Below are positions 20,030 through 28,829 of a stretch of 64,000 nucleotides of DNA, piece after piece. A program made the position numbers and the translations under genes. The stretch covers positions 744,001-808,000 of the forward strand of contig NZ_JAETZZ010000001.1 of assembly GCF_022627325.1 (NCBI RefSeq), given 5' to 3'. Source of the stretch: Pseudomonas putida (GTDB taxonomy: Bacteria; Pseudomonadota; Gammaproteobacteria; Pseudomonadales; Pseudomonadaceae). Under the pieces are notes generated by a model. The model was not told the DNA's origin and did not search any database. It saw only the letters and a list, made by a program, of their open reading frames with translations. How positions within the stretch are numbered: position 1 is the first letter of the stretch; every line of letters starts with the position of its first letter.

Positions 20030-20106
20030 GGTCGAGTCTCCTCAGTGCAGGGGGGTTGCCAAGTGAGCTATTCAGAATAGGAGAGTTTTCTGTCTTGTCA
20101 GTACCA

Positions 20107-20190
20107 GCCTCATCGCCGGCGCAGCCGGTGCCAGGCACCGCGCATTCAGCGGGCTCACCTACGTGAGCCGGCTTGCCGACGATGTGGCCA
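20107..20190. repeat. Third REP-like inverted pair
   Basis: CCTCATCGCCGGCGCAGCCGG near 20108 and the inverse GAGCCGGCTTGCCGACGATG near 20165 form a head-to-head palindromic pair of the same general type as the two other REPIN-like elements in this window. It lies between the hydrolase start and the puuA-like stop. Confidence 0.5.
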
Positions 20191-20199
20191 GTATCTGCC

Positions 20200-21555
20200 T
20201 CAAAGAAACCACCGGTACTCCCGGGCACTCACCTCCTGCATGAACGCCAGGTGGTCCTGGCGCTTGTTCTCGCAATACACCATCACGAACGCTTCCCCCA
20301 ACCCTTCATTCACAGCCGGGTGCTCACGCATGGCTGCGACGGCGCCGAGCATGTCCTTGGGGAAGTCGACCCCGCTGGCGCGATCGTCATTGAGCGGCGC
20401 AATCGGCTCCTGCGCGGCATTCAGCCCATGCTCCATGCCGCACAAGATGGCCGCCAGCACCAGGTACGGGTTGGCATCCGCCCCCGCCAGGCGGTGCTCG
20501 ATACGCACATTGCATGCATCCGACTCGGGGATGCGGATGCATGCGTCACGGTCTTCAAAGCCCCAACTGGCACGGCTGGCGGCATTGACCATGGCCCCAT
20601 AACGGCGAAACGCATTGTGGTTGGCGGCGAATATCGGCATGCAGTGCGGCAGCAAGGCCAGGCATCCGGCCACTGCATGGCGCAGCGGGCGCTGCTGGTC
20701 AGCCGCCAGCAGGTTGTTGCCGGCCTTGTCGTACAGGCTGACATGCACGTGCATGCCGCTGCCGGGCGCCTGCAGGTAGGGCTTGCTCATGAACGAGGCA
20801 CGCAGCCCGTGCTTGAGCGCCACGCCGCGGGTACTGCGGCAGAACAGGGCGGCCCAGTCGGCGGCACGCAGGCCGTCATCGCAATGGCCGAAGTTGATTT
20901 CGAACTGGCCGGGGCCGAGTTCAGCGGTGATGACGTTGGCGTCGATCCCTTGCGCGTTGGCGGTTGCGACCATGTCGCGCAGCACGTCGCTGAACCGCGA
21001 CAGCCGTTCGATGTGCATGTTGGGCTGGTCGTCCGCGTCATCGCTGAACGGGTCCCGCGGGAACTGCGGTAGCCCCTGCTTGAGTGCCCGGTCGAATAGG
21101 TAGAACTCCAGCTCGAATGCCACCACCGGGCGAATGCCGCGCCGCTCCAGGCGCTGCAGCACCCGGGCGAGCACCTCCCTGGGCTCGAACTCGATTGGCG
21201 CGGCGGTGCCGTCGGAGCTGATCAGCATCTGGCCCAGCGGTTCGCGCTCCCAGCTCACCGGTTTGAGTGTGCCGGGCACCAGGCGCCGCGGGGCGTCCGG
21301 GTCGCCGTCGCTGAAGCAATAGTCGCCAATGGGGAACAGCCCGCCTTGCACGCCCAACAGCACGCAGTTCTGCGGCAGTTTCAGCGGGCTGCCAGCGGCA
21401 ACCTTTTCGAGCATGTCGATGGGGTAGCGCTTGCCGTAGAAATGCCCGGGGATGTCCAGGCTCAGCAGGTCGACATGGCGCACCTCGGGGTAACGGGTGC
21501 GGAAGGCACGTACTTCACTGAGCAGATCGGCAAAGCCTGTCGTTGTCGTTGTCAT
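20200..21555 (-). CDS. puuA: Glutamine-synthetase-family gamma-glutamylpolyamine synthetase (PuuA-like)
   Basis: A 451-residue GS-fold ligase expected to couple glutamate to putrescine or another amine with ATP. The motifs are FELEFYLFDR (metal and glutamate), NVITAELGPGQFEINFGHCD, GSGMHVHVSLYD, and the nucleotide/ammonia segment IEHRLAGADANPYLVLAAIL. It lacks the adenylylation-type C-terminus of GlnA. It is downstream of a PuuR-like regulator and a PuuB-like oxidase on the same strand, which supports the gamma-glutamylated polyamine pathway. Pseudomonads have several paralogues with different amine preferences. Confidence 0.85.
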   Translation of the reverse strand: MTTTTTGFADLLSEVRAFRTRYPEVRHVDLLSLDIPGHFYGKRYPIDMLEKVAAGSPLKLPQNCVLLGVQGGLFPIGDYCFSDGDPDAPRRLVPGTLKPVSWEREPLGQMLISSDGTAAPIEFEPREVLARVLQRLERRGIRPVVAFELEFYLFDRALKQGLPQFPRDPFSDDADDQPNMHIERLSRFSDVLRDMVATANAQGIDANVITAELGPGQFEINFGHCDDGLRAADWAALFCRSTRGVALKHGLRASFMSKPYLQAPGSGMHVHVSLYDKAGNNLLAADQQRPLRHAVAGCLALLPHCMPIFAANHNAFRRYGAMVNAASRASWGFEDRDACIRIPESDACNVRIEHRLAGADANPYLVLAAILCGMEHGLNAAQEPIAPLNDDRASGVDFPKDMLGAVAAMREHPAVNEGLGEAFVMVYCENKRQDHLAFMQEVSAREYRWFL

Positions 21556-21564
21556 GCTGTGCTC

Positions 21565-22116
21565 TCATCGGAATACCCAGAGGACGCGGGTCGTCTGGTC
21601 GGTCAGGTTGGCGTAGCGGAAGTGGCTGTGCGGGGGGAGCTGAAAGCTGTCGTTGGGACCGAGTGTGACGGCGTCCGGGTGGCCATCCAGCCACAGGGTC
21701 AGCGCGCCTTCGAGAACGAACCCGCCTTGCTCGGCGCTGTCGTCCAGGTGCCCCTCACCACTGCTGGCACCGGGCGCCAGGTGGCTTTCGAGCATGGCAA
21801 AGCGGCCGTTGAGGGTTGGCGAGACCAGCACGTCGCTGATGCCCTCGGCGTAGTAGATCGTGCGCCGTTCACCGGGGCGGGTGACCCAGTCGAGTTCGCG
21901 CGGCTGGCTGGCCTGGTAGAAATAGGTGGTGGGTACGTGCAGCGCTTCGCTGATCGCCGTGAGGTCGGCCACGGTCGGCTGCGACAGGCCGCGCTCGACC
22001 TGGGACAGAAAGCCCAGCGAGCGCTTGACCTTGATCGCCAGCTCGCCAAGGGTCAGCCCGCGGTGCTTGCGCAGGCCACGAATCAGCAGGGCCAGGCCCT
22101 GGGCGTCTTCAGACAT
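21565..22116 (-). CDS. puuR: XRE-cupin transcriptional regulator (PuuR-like)
   Basis: A 183-residue protein. The N-terminal HTH has LIRGLRKHRGLTLGELAIKV and LGFLSQVERGLSQPTVADL. The C-terminal cupin has GGFVLEGALTLWLDGHPDAV and DSFQLPPHSHFRYAN. E. coli PuuR has the same architecture and represses polyamine genes. The start at ATG 22116 overlaps the end of the oxidase gene by 8 nt, so the two are translationally coupled. Likely autoregulates the puuB-puuR-puuA operon. Confidence 0.85.
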   Translation of the reverse strand: MSEDAQGLALLIRGLRKHRGLTLGELAIKVKRSLGFLSQVERGLSQPTVADLTAISEALHVPTTYFYQASQPRELDWVTRPGERRTIYYAEGISDVLVSPTLNGRFAMLESHLAPGASSGEGHLDDSAEQGGFVLEGALTLWLDGHPDAVTLGPNDSFQLPPHSHFRYANLTDQTTRVLWVFR

Positions 22117-23398
22117 GATCGCGCATCCGGTACCAGGCCTTGGCTGCAGCCTCCAGTGGGGCAGCCAACAGGTCGCCGCCCGGGAAGCGGCCATTGGCGA
22201 TGCCTTGGTACAACGCCAGCAGCTCGTCGTCGCCCAGGATCGCGTCGCTGACCGCGCGCGCCGCGGCCAGGGTCGGCAGCACGCCGTGGCCGGAAAAGCC
22301 CTGCAGCCAGTAGCGCTGGCCGTCACGGCCAATGTCCGGGGTGCGCTGGATGCTGCAGTCGATATGCCCGCCCCAGGCATAGTCGATGGCAACGCCCGCC
22401 AGTTGTGGGAACACACGCTCAAGGTAGGGGCGGGTGGCGCTGGCCACGTCCTTGGGAATACCGCCCAGGTAGGTGCAGCCGCCGCCGAACAGCAAACGGT
22501 GGTCAGGCGTGAGCCGGAAGTAGTCGGGTACGAACTGGTTGTCGATCACGCAACTGTTGCGTGGCAACAGCGACCGGGCGAAATCCGCCTCCAGTGGCGC
22601 GGTGGCCACTTGATAGGAGCCGACCGGTAGAAGCCGGCGCGACAGGTTGCGGTCAAGGCGGTCGATGTAGGCGTTGCAGGCCAGCACCAGCACATCGCCG
22701 TGCACGTGGCCGTGGCCGGTGCGGGCGATAAAGCCGTTGGCGCTGCGCTGGTAGTCGAGCACCTGGCTTTGCTCGAAAATCTGCCCGCCGGCAGCCTCGA
22801 TCGCGCTGGCCAGGCCTTGGGCCAGTTTCAGCGGGTTGAGGTGCGCGCCCCGGGCGTCATACAGCGCAGCCTGGTAGCGCGGGCTATCGATCCACTCGGG
22901 CAACTCGTCACGACCGATCAGGCGCAGGGCGTCGTAGCCCCATTTCTGTTCGGCATCGAGCAGGGCCTGTTCCAGCCGTTTCACCCGGCGTGGCAGCACC
23001 GATGTCCAGAGGCTGCCGGCCCGGTAATCGATATCGAAGCCGTGACGCTGCGGCAGTTCACGCAGTTCGTCGGCAGCCCAGCACATGCTGGCCCACAGGC
23101 GTTGGCTGCGTTCCACACCCAAGGCTTTCTCCAGGGGCGGCATGTCGCATGACCAGCCCAGCAGCGCCTGGCCACCGTTGCGCCCGGAGGCGGCCCAGGC
23201 CACCCTGCTGGCTTCCAGCAGCGTCACACGCTTGCCGGCCAAAGCCAGGCGCAGGGCCGTGTGCAGGCCGCTGAAGCCGGCACCGATGAGGATCACATCG
23301 GTGTCGTGCCGGCCTTGCAAGGTAGGGCGCAAGGGGATGCTGGCGGGGTAGGTGCGTGCGTAGTAACTGGCGACGTGCTGGGCGGATTGCTTGAACAT
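22109..23398 (-). CDS. puuB: FAD-dependent gamma-glutamylputrescine oxidase (PuuB/OrdL-like)
   Basis: A 429-residue DAO-superfamily oxidoreductase. The FAD Rossmann motif is VILIGAGFSGLHTALRLA (about 35-52), followed by SGRNGGQALLGWSCDM, a hallmark of the PuuB/OrdL group. GGGCTYLGGIP and WGGHIDCSIQRTPDIG complete the pattern, with the final FAD segment GFSGHGVLPTLAAARAV. It oxidises the gamma-glutamyl amine to an aldehyde with release of H2O2 and ammonia. First gene of the operon, divergent from the LysR gene. Confidence 0.87.
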   Translation of the reverse strand: MFKQSAQHVASYYARTYPASIPLRPTLQGRHDTDVILIGAGFSGLHTALRLALAGKRVTLLEASRVAWAASGRNGGQALLGWSCDMPPLEKALGVERSQRLWASMCWAADELRELPQRHGFDIDYRAGSLWTSVLPRRVKRLEQALLDAEQKWGYDALRLIGRDELPEWIDSPRYQAALYDARGAHLNPLKLAQGLASAIEAAGGQIFEQSQVLDYQRSANGFIARTGHGHVHGDVLVLACNAYIDRLDRNLSRRLLPVGSYQVATAPLEADFARSLLPRNSCVIDNQFVPDYFRLTPDHRLLFGGGCTYLGGIPKDVASATRPYLERVFPQLAGVAIDYAWGGHIDCSIQRTPDIGRDGQRYWLQGFSGHGVLPTLAAARAVSDAILGDDELLALYQGIANGRFPGGDLLAAPLEAAAKAWYRMRDHV

Positions 23399-23427
23399 GC
23401 CTTGGCCTCGTGAAATTTTTTATGATT

Positions 23428-23441
23428 ATTTTCATGAAAAT
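23428..23441. promoter_or_regulatory. 14-bp perfect palindrome between puuB and lysR
   Basis: ATTTTCATGAAAAT lies in an AT-rich 135-nt divergent intergenic region, 30 nt upstream of the puuB start. GATTTTCATC recurs at 23451-23460. It is a good candidate operator for the PuuR-like or the LysR-type regulator; it does not match the published E. coli PuuR box. Confidence 0.4.
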
Positions 23442-23533
23442 TTAGCAGCTGATTTTCATCGCGCCAGCCGAGTCACGTTGGCGCTATGATCGGGTGGCCC
23501 TATAGAGGCCCCACGCACCTGCCAGGACTACCT

Positions 23534-24421
23534 ATGCGCCGCCTGCCTTCCCTGACTGCCCTGCGTACCTTCGAGTGCGCTGCCCGCCACGGCCACTTCG
23601 GCCGCGCCGCCGCCGAACTGTGTGTGACTGACAGTGCGGTGAGCCACCAGATCCGTCAGCTCGAGGAACAGCTTGGGGTCACTTTGTTCGAACGCGTTGG
23701 CCGCCAGGTGCGGCCCAGCGCTGAGGCCGAGCGGCTGTTGCATCACCTGCAGCAGGCCTTCGAGCTGATCGGCAAGGCCTGTGACGAGCTGCGCGACCCG
23801 GCATCGCAGGCGGTGCTACGGGTGGCGGTGACTGCCGAGCTTGCACAGAAATGGTTGGTGGCGCGGCTCGCCGACTTCAGCGGCCGTTACCCGCACATCA
23901 CCCTGCACCTGCTCGAGCAGCCGATCGCCGCAGGGGCCCCGGCCTTGGATGTCGACCTGGCCATCACCTATGGCACCAGCACACTCGACGCCAGTACCCA
24001 CTTCGTCAGGCCCTTGCCGCTGCTGCAGTTCTTCCCGGTGTGCAGCCCGGGCCTGTTCAACCAGGGCGGCCTTAAACGCCCACGCGATTTGGTGCGCCAT
24101 TGCCTGTTGCACGACGACCAGGACGGCCGGACCTGGACCACCTGGCTGGCTACCCATGCCGACGATGCCCTGCCCACGCGCCAGCTCTACTTCCCGCATG
24201 CGGCGCTGGCACTGGAGGCGGCGCTGCTGGGGCAGGGCGTGGCCATGGGGGACAACCTGACCTGCCAGGCCGACCTGCAGAGCGGCAGGTTGGTGCGGCC
24301 TTTCAGTGCCAGCGTCACCGCGCAGGGGCAATACGCACTGGTGTGCGAGCGCTTGCGCCTGGAACGGGCTGCGGTGGCGCACTTCATCGAATGGTTCATC
24401 GAACAGCTGGGTGATAGCTGA
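23534..24421 (+). CDS. LysR-family regulator (GcvA-like)
   Basis: A 295-residue LTTR. I chose ATG 23534 because AGGA lies 6 nt upstream; the 16 upstream codons have no site. The HTH is typical of the GcvA/AmpR branch: LRTFECAARHGHFGRAAAEL, TDSAVSHQIRQLEEQLG, LFERVGRQVRPS. The effector domain follows from about residue 95. It is divergent from the puuB operon and 93 nt upstream of the agmatine-deiminase homologue, so it may control either or both. Confidence 0.87.
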   Translation: MRRLPSLTALRTFECAARHGHFGRAAAELCVTDSAVSHQIRQLEEQLGVTLFERVGRQVRPSAEAERLLHHLQQAFELIGKACDELRDPASQAVLRVAVTAELAQKWLVARLADFSGRYPHITLHLLEQPIAAGAPALDVDLAITYGTSTLDASTHFVRPLPLLQFFPVCSPGLFNQGGLKRPRDLVRHCLLHDDQDGRTWTTWLATHADDALPTRQLYFPHAALALEAALLGQGVAMGDNLTCQADLQSGRLVRPFSASVTAQGQYALVCERLRLERAAVAHFIEWFIEQLGDS

Positions 24422-24437
24422 ATTGAATTCAGCTATC
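24413..24437. terminator. 10-bp stem overlapping the lysR stop
   Basis: GATAGCTGAA and TTCAGCTATC pair perfectly around TTGAA; the lysR stop codon lies inside the left arm. A short GAGTTTTC follows 4 nt later. This could be a weak terminator, or an operator for the downstream aguA-like gene. Confidence 0.4.
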
Positions 24438-24514
24438 GCTGAGTTTTCATCGTTGGAAGCGTCAGGCCAGCCAGCGTAGCGTGCAGTCATCACTCACCGA
24501 CACGAGGTTGACCC

Positions 24515-25624
24515 ATGGCACGTTCGCTCACCACCACGCCCAAGGCCGATGGTTTCCGCTTGCCTGGCGAATTCGAGCCCAAGGCAGGCTGCTGGCTCGG
24601 TTGGCCCGAGCGGCCAGATGTGTGGCGCAATGGCGCCAAGCCGGCACAGAAGGTCTGGGTCGAAATCGTCAGCGCCATTGCGTCCAGTGAACCGGTCACG
24701 GTTTGCGCGTCCGCTGCCCAGTACGCCAATGCGCGGCGCCTGCTGCCGGCGCAGGTGCGGGTGGTGGAGATGACCTGCAACGACACCTGGTTCCGAGACA
24801 GCGGCGCGTGCTTCGTGGTCAACGACAACAGCGGCCAAGTGCGTGGCGTGGACTTTGAATTCAATGCGTACGGTGGGCTGGACGGCGGCCTTTATTACCC
24901 GTGGGACAAGGACGACCAGATCGCCCAGAAAATGCTCGAAATCGAAGGTTTGGACCGCTATCGCGCGCCGTTGATTGCCGAACTCGGCGGAATTCAGAGC
25001 GACGGCCAGGGCAGCCTGCTGACCACTGAGCAGTGCCTGCTCAACCGTAACCGCAATGCCCACCTGGGCAAGGAGGAGGTCACGCGCCGGCTTGAGGACT
25101 ACCTGGGCGCCGACCAGGTGATCTGGTTGCCACGCGGTTGCAAGTTCGACGAAACCGATGGCCATGTCGACGACCTGGCGTGTTTCGTGCGGCCGGGTGA
25201 AGTGGTGCTGCAGTGGACCGACAACCGGAACGACCCGCAGTGGGAGATCTACCAGGAGGCGTACGACGTACTGCGCAGTACCCGCGATGCCCGCGGGCGG
25301 GAGTTGAAGGTTCACAAACTGCCCCAGCCCGAGGTGCTGCAGTGGACGGCCGAGGAAGCTGCCGGCCTGGACCAGGTCGAAGGCACTCACGTGCGGGAGG
25401 CCGGCACGCGGATTTGTGCGTCGTACATCAACTACTACGCCGGCAACACGGCCATCGTCGTGCCGCTGTTCGGTGACCGTAATGACAGTGTTGCCCAAGC
25501 CACCCTGGCCGAGCTGTTCCCTGGCCACCGCATTATTGGCATTGAGAACTCGCGGGAAATCCTGCTAGGTGGCGGCAATGTCGCCTGCATCACCATGCCG
25601 CAATATGCCGGAGGCCGTCGCTGA
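24515..25624 (+). CDS. Agmatine deiminase family protein (AguA homologue, divergent active-site motifs)
   Basis: A 369-residue guanidino-group-modifying enzyme related to AguA, which converts agmatine to N-carbamoylputrescine. The catalytic elements are DTWFRDSG (about 90-97), DETDGHVDD (His217) and the C-terminal nucleophile Cys358 in GGGNVACIT. Compared with the motifs I remember for AguA (GGSIHxDG, GGGNIHCIT), this protein reads LGGIQSDGQG and has Ala instead of His before the nucleophile. It may be a paralogue with a changed substrate. The stop overlaps the next start by one base (TGATG). Confidence 0.78.
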   Translation: MARSLTTTPKADGFRLPGEFEPKAGCWLGWPERPDVWRNGAKPAQKVWVEIVSAIASSEPVTVCASAAQYANARRLLPAQVRVVEMTCNDTWFRDSGACFVVNDNSGQVRGVDFEFNAYGGLDGGLYYPWDKDDQIAQKMLEIEGLDRYRAPLIAELGGIQSDGQGSLLTTEQCLLNRNRNAHLGKEEVTRRLEDYLGADQVIWLPRGCKFDETDGHVDDLACFVRPGEVVLQWTDNRNDPQWEIYQEAYDVLRSTRDARGRELKVHKLPQPEVLQWTAEEAAGLDQVEGTHVREAGTRICASYINYYAGNTAIVVPLFGDRNDSVAQATLAELFPGHRIIGIENSREILLGGGNVACITMPQYAGGRR

Positions 25625-26724
25625 TGAAACCGACCCTACTGGCGGCTGCGCTCGCGCTGGGCTGCGCGGTGTCGGCGGCCCAGGCGGCCGACGCAGAGCA
25701 GCCAACCGTCAACCTGTATATCTGGGGCGAATACCTTGCCCCGGACACGCTGACCAACTTCGAGAAAGAAACCGGCATCCGTGTGGTTGCCGACCACTTC
25801 GACTCGCTGGAAACCGCAGAGACCAAGTTGCTCACCGGCGGCAGTGGCTACGACGTGGTGCTCAGTGCCGGCCAGCACCTGAGCCGGGCGATAGCCAGCG
25901 GTGCGCTGCAGCCTTTGGACAAGGCGCAGCTACCGCACCTGGCAGGTATCGGTGAGGAGTTTCGCCAGCACATGGCGATGTACGACCCTGGCAACCGGTA
26001 TGCCGGGACCTACGCCTGGGGTACCACCGGCGTCGGTTACCAGCAGCAGGCTGTGACGGCGCGCATGGCCGAGGCGCCGGTAGGCAGCTGGGCGATGCTG
26101 TTCGACCCGCACGTGGTGGCCAAATTCGCCGACTGTGGGGTCAGCCTGCTCAACGACCCCAACGAGGTGTTCGCCGCGGTGATGCGCTACATGGGCCTGG
26201 ACATCAATCAGCAGCGCCTGGAGGACCTGAAAGCTGCAGAACTGCAACTGCGAAAGATTCGGCCGTATATCCGCTACTTCGACAACGACCGCAATATCAA
26301 TGACCTGGCCAACGGCGAAACCTGCGTGGCGATGTCGTGGAACGGCAACGTGGCGATCGCCCAGGCCCAGGCGCAGCAGGCCGGCAAGGCGTTCAACCTG
26401 GCGTACAGCATCCCGCAGGAGGGCACGCTGATCTGGCTGGATGCATTGGTGGTGCCCAAGGATGCCCCGCATCCCCAGGCCGCCTGGAAGCTGCTGGACT
26501 ACCTGATGCGGCCAGAGGTGATTGCGCCGATTACCGATACCATCCATTACGCCAACGCGATCACGGCGGCGGACGGGTTGGTGGACCCGCAGATCCGCAA
26601 CGCGCCTGGCACTTATCCGCCGGCGCAGGTGAGGGCACGGTTGTATGGCAAGAACGACAACGGCAAGGCGTTCAACCGTGAACTGACGCGAGCGTTCAGC
26701 CGGCTGAAAAGCGGCAGGGGTTGA
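25624..26724 (+). CDS. Periplasmic polyamine-binding protein (PotF/SpuD-like), orphan
   Basis: A 366-residue extracellular solute-binding protein with signal peptide MKPTLLAAALALGCAVSA..AQA. The PotD/PotF fold is recognisable from LYIWGEYLAPDTLTNFEKETG, GGSGYDVVLSAGQHLSRAI, GTYAWGTTGVGY, VAMSWNGNVAIA, and EGTLIWLDALVVPKDAPH. It would deliver putrescine, spermidine or a related amine to an ABC importer, but no permease or ATPase gene follows. Translationally coupled to the agmatine-deiminase homologue, so the ligand may be that enzyme's substrate (inference). Confidence 0.85.
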   Translation: MKPTLLAAALALGCAVSAAQAADAEQPTVNLYIWGEYLAPDTLTNFEKETGIRVVADHFDSLETAETKLLTGGSGYDVVLSAGQHLSRAIASGALQPLDKAQLPHLAGIGEEFRQHMAMYDPGNRYAGTYAWGTTGVGYQQQAVTARMAEAPVGSWAMLFDPHVVAKFADCGVSLLNDPNEVFAAVMRYMGLDINQQRLEDLKAAELQLRKIRPYIRYFDNDRNINDLANGETCVAMSWNGNVAIAQAQAQQAGKAFNLAYSIPQEGTLIWLDALVVPKDAPHPQAAWKLLDYLMRPEVIAPITDTIHYANAITAADGLVDPQIRNAPGTYPPAQVRARLYGKNDNGKAFNRELTRAFSRLKSGRG

Positions 26725-26747
26725 CCGGCACCGCTCGCCGGCCCAAA

Positions 26748-26764
26748 GGGGCGCTCAGCGCCCC
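26748..26764. terminator. Hairpin between convergent genes
   Basis: GGGGCGC-TCA-GCGCCCC forms a 7-bp GC stem between the stops of the binding-protein gene (plus) and the alpha/beta hydrolase gene (minus). No T-run on the plus strand; AAA precedes it, giving TTT on the minus strand. Probably a shared weak terminator. Confidence 0.5.
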
Positions 26765-26774
26765 TGCTAACGCT

Positions 26775-27773
26775 TCAGCGCCCAAGCCAGTCGATCAGGG
26801 TGGTGTTGAAGCGCCGTGGCTCCTCGATCTGCGGTGCGTGCCCCATGCCCTCGAAGGTCACCAGCTCGCCTTGGGGAATCAGCTTGGCCACGTGCGGCCC
26901 CAGCTCTTTGTACTTGCCCAGCCGCGCCTTGACCTCGGGCGGTGCGATGTCGCTGCCAATGGCCGTGGTGTCCTGGTCGCCGATCAGCAGCAGGGTCGGC
27001 ATCTTCAAGTCTTTGAACTCGTGGTACACCGGTTGGGTGAAGATCATGTCGTAGATCAGCGCCGAGTTCCACGCCACGGCTTCATGCCCAGGGCCCTTGT
27101 TCAGCCCCGCCAGCATCTGCACCCAACGCTCGTACTCAGGTTTCCAGCGCCCGGCGTAATAGGTCTTGCGCTCGTATTCACGCACGTCGTCGGCATCGAG
27201 CTTGAGCTCGCGGGCATACCACTGGTCCACCGTGCGGTAGGGCACGCCGAGGGCTTTCCAGTCTTCCAGGCCGATCGGGTTGACCATGGCCAGGCGCTCG
27301 ACCTGTTGCGGGTACATCAACGCGTAACGGGTGGCGAGCATGCCGCCGGTGGAATGGCCGAGGATGATCGCTTGCTTGACGCCCAGTTGCTCCAGCAGGG
27401 CATGGGTGTTGCTGGCCAGTTGCTGGAAGCTGTATTGGTAATAGCCTGGCTTGCTTGAAGTGCAGAAGCCGACCTGGTCGGGCGCGATGACCCGGTAACC
27501 CGCCTGGCTCAACGCATCGATGGTGGTTTCCCAGGTGGCGGCGCAGAAATTCTTGCCATGCATCAGCACCACGCTGCGGCCGTTGGCCTGGCCTTTGGCA
27601 GGCACGTCCATGTAGCCCATCTGCAGGCTCTGCCCCTGGGACTGGAAGTCGAAATGCTTGAGGGGGTGGGGGTAGCTGAAGCCTTCGAGCTGCTTGCCGT
27701 AGGTGGGGGATTCGGCGGCGATGGCAGGGGCGCCGATGAGGCAGGCCAGGGCCAGGGCGGTTGCGCGTAGCAT
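26775..27773 (-). CDS. Secreted alpha/beta hydrolase
   Basis: A 332-residue protein with a signal peptide (MLRATALALACLIGAPAIAA), so probably periplasmic. The fold motifs are VVLMHGKNFCAATW (oxyanion hole), ILGHSTGGMLA (nucleophile elbow), LLIGDQDTTAIG (acid) and GMGHAPQIEEP (His). GGAG 7 nt before the ATG supports the start. Related proteins are annotated as esterases or haloalkane-dehalogenase-like hydrolases. Substrate unknown. Confidence 0.83.
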   Translation of the reverse strand: MLRATALALACLIGAPAIAAESPTYGKQLEGFSYPHPLKHFDFQSQGQSLQMGYMDVPAKGQANGRSVVLMHGKNFCAATWETTIDALSQAGYRVIAPDQVGFCTSSKPGYYQYSFQQLASNTHALLEQLGVKQAIILGHSTGGMLATRYALMYPQQVERLAMVNPIGLEDWKALGVPYRTVDQWYARELKLDADDVREYERKTYYAGRWKPEYERWVQMLAGLNKGPGHEAVAWNSALIYDMIFTQPVYHEFKDLKMPTLLLIGDQDTTAIGSDIAPPEVKARLGKYKELGPHVAKLIPQGELVTFEGMGHAPQIEEPRRFNTTLIDWLGR

Positions 27774-27848
27774 GGGGGCACTCCGTGTAGGACCATGTAG
27801 GAATTGGCGACTGTAACAGCCGTAAAGGCACCTTAAACGTTAAAGGTG

Positions 27849-28286
27849 TTACCAGGCATGAAACCAACCCAGGGTAATCACCGCTAAGACCAGGTAACGC
27901 CCGCCCTTGGCCAGGGTTACCAGGAGTAGGAAACGCCAGAACGGCTCACGCATGATCCCGGCAATCAGCGTCAACGGGTCGCCGATCACCGGCATCCAGC
28001 TCAGCAGCAATGACCATTGCCCCCAGCGCTGATAGCGCTGCTGGGCACGTTCCAGCTGGCGGGCGCTGAACGGGAACCAGCGCTTGTCGCGCAGCTGTTC
28101 GATGGCCCGCCCCAGCAGCCAGTTGACCACCGAGCCCAGCACGTTGCCCAGGGTGGCGACCAGCAACAGGGTCAGCCAGGCGTCGGGTTGGCGCAGCAGC
28201 AGGCCCACCAGCACCGCCTCCGACTGCAGCGGCAGCAGGGTGGCGGCGCCAAAAGCGCTGAGAAACAGCGCCCAGAGGCTCAGCAT
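27849..28286 (-). CDS. YqaA family (DedA/SNARE-associated) membrane protein
   Basis: A 145-residue inner-membrane protein. I chose ATG 28286, overlapping the DUF411 stop by one base (TGATG). It begins with a hydrophobic segment followed by LPLQSEAVLVGLL, then ATLGNVLGSVVNWLLGR and the conserved SWMPVIGDPLTLIAGIMRE, the signature shared by YqaA and DedA proteins. DedA-superfamily members are linked to lipid-carrier flipping and membrane homeostasis. The function of YqaA itself is unknown. Confidence 0.82.
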   Translation of the reverse strand: MLSLWALFLSAFGAATLLPLQSEAVLVGLLLRQPDAWLTLLLVATLGNVLGSVVNWLLGRAIEQLRDKRWFPFSARQLERAQQRYQRWGQWSLLLSWMPVIGDPLTLIAGIMREPFWRFLLLVTLAKGGRYLVLAVITLGWFHAW

Positions 28287-28714
28287 CAGTAGTTGGCGAC
28301 AACGCTGTCCTGGCCATCGCGGGTTACCCCGATGACCTGATAGGCGTCCTTGCGATCCCCCATTTCCATGCCTGGCGAGCCCACCGGCATGCCGGGCACG
28401 GCCAGACCTATGAGGTCGTTGCGCTTGGCCAGCAGGCGCACCTGCTCGGCCGGGACATGGCCTTCGACGAACTTGCCGTCGATCACCCCGGTGTGGCACG
28501 AAGCCAGCCGCGGCGCCACGCCCAGCCGCTGCTTCACGGCACTCATGTTCGGCTCGACATGGTCGTTGACGGTAAAGCCGTTGTCACGGAGGTGGCTGAT
28601 CCAAGCCTTGCAGCAACCGCAGTGGGGGTCGCGGTAGACGTCGATGGTTTCGCCAGCCTGGGCCAGCCCGGTGATGGCCAGCAGGCCGAGCGCGATCAGG
28701 TGTTTATGCAGCAT
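28286..28714 (-). CDS. DUF411 metal-binding periplasmic protein
   Basis: A 142-residue protein with signal peptide (MLHKHLIALGLLAITGLAQA), start ATG 28714 with AGGAG upstream. The DUF411 motifs are YRDPHCGCCKAW near the mature N-terminus, RLASCHTGVIDGKFVEGHVP, and VPGMPVGSPGMEMGDRKDAY. Members occur near copper-resistance genes and are thought to bind metal through the CGCC and CH residues. No copper genes adjoin it here. Coupled to yqaA. Confidence 0.85.
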   Translation of the reverse strand: MLHKHLIALGLLAITGLAQAGETIDVYRDPHCGCCKAWISHLRDNGFTVNDHVEPNMSAVKQRLGVAPRLASCHTGVIDGKFVEGHVPAEQVRLLAKRNDLIGLAVPGMPVGSPGMEMGDRKDAYQVIGVTRDGQDSVVANY

Positions 28715-28829
28715 GGTCAAACGACTCCTGTGGTCAGGCAGGCGCCGGCCCGCCATGCAAATGAGCTGCAGGATAGCGCAGGCGGCTTTCAGGCGCGATA
28801 TACGCTGGCATGATCCTCACCCGCAGCTG

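Noticed and set aside
24494..25528. 344-codon minus-strand frame opposite the agmatine-deiminase homologue
   Set aside because: The plus-strand protein has clear catalytic motifs; the antisense one has none.
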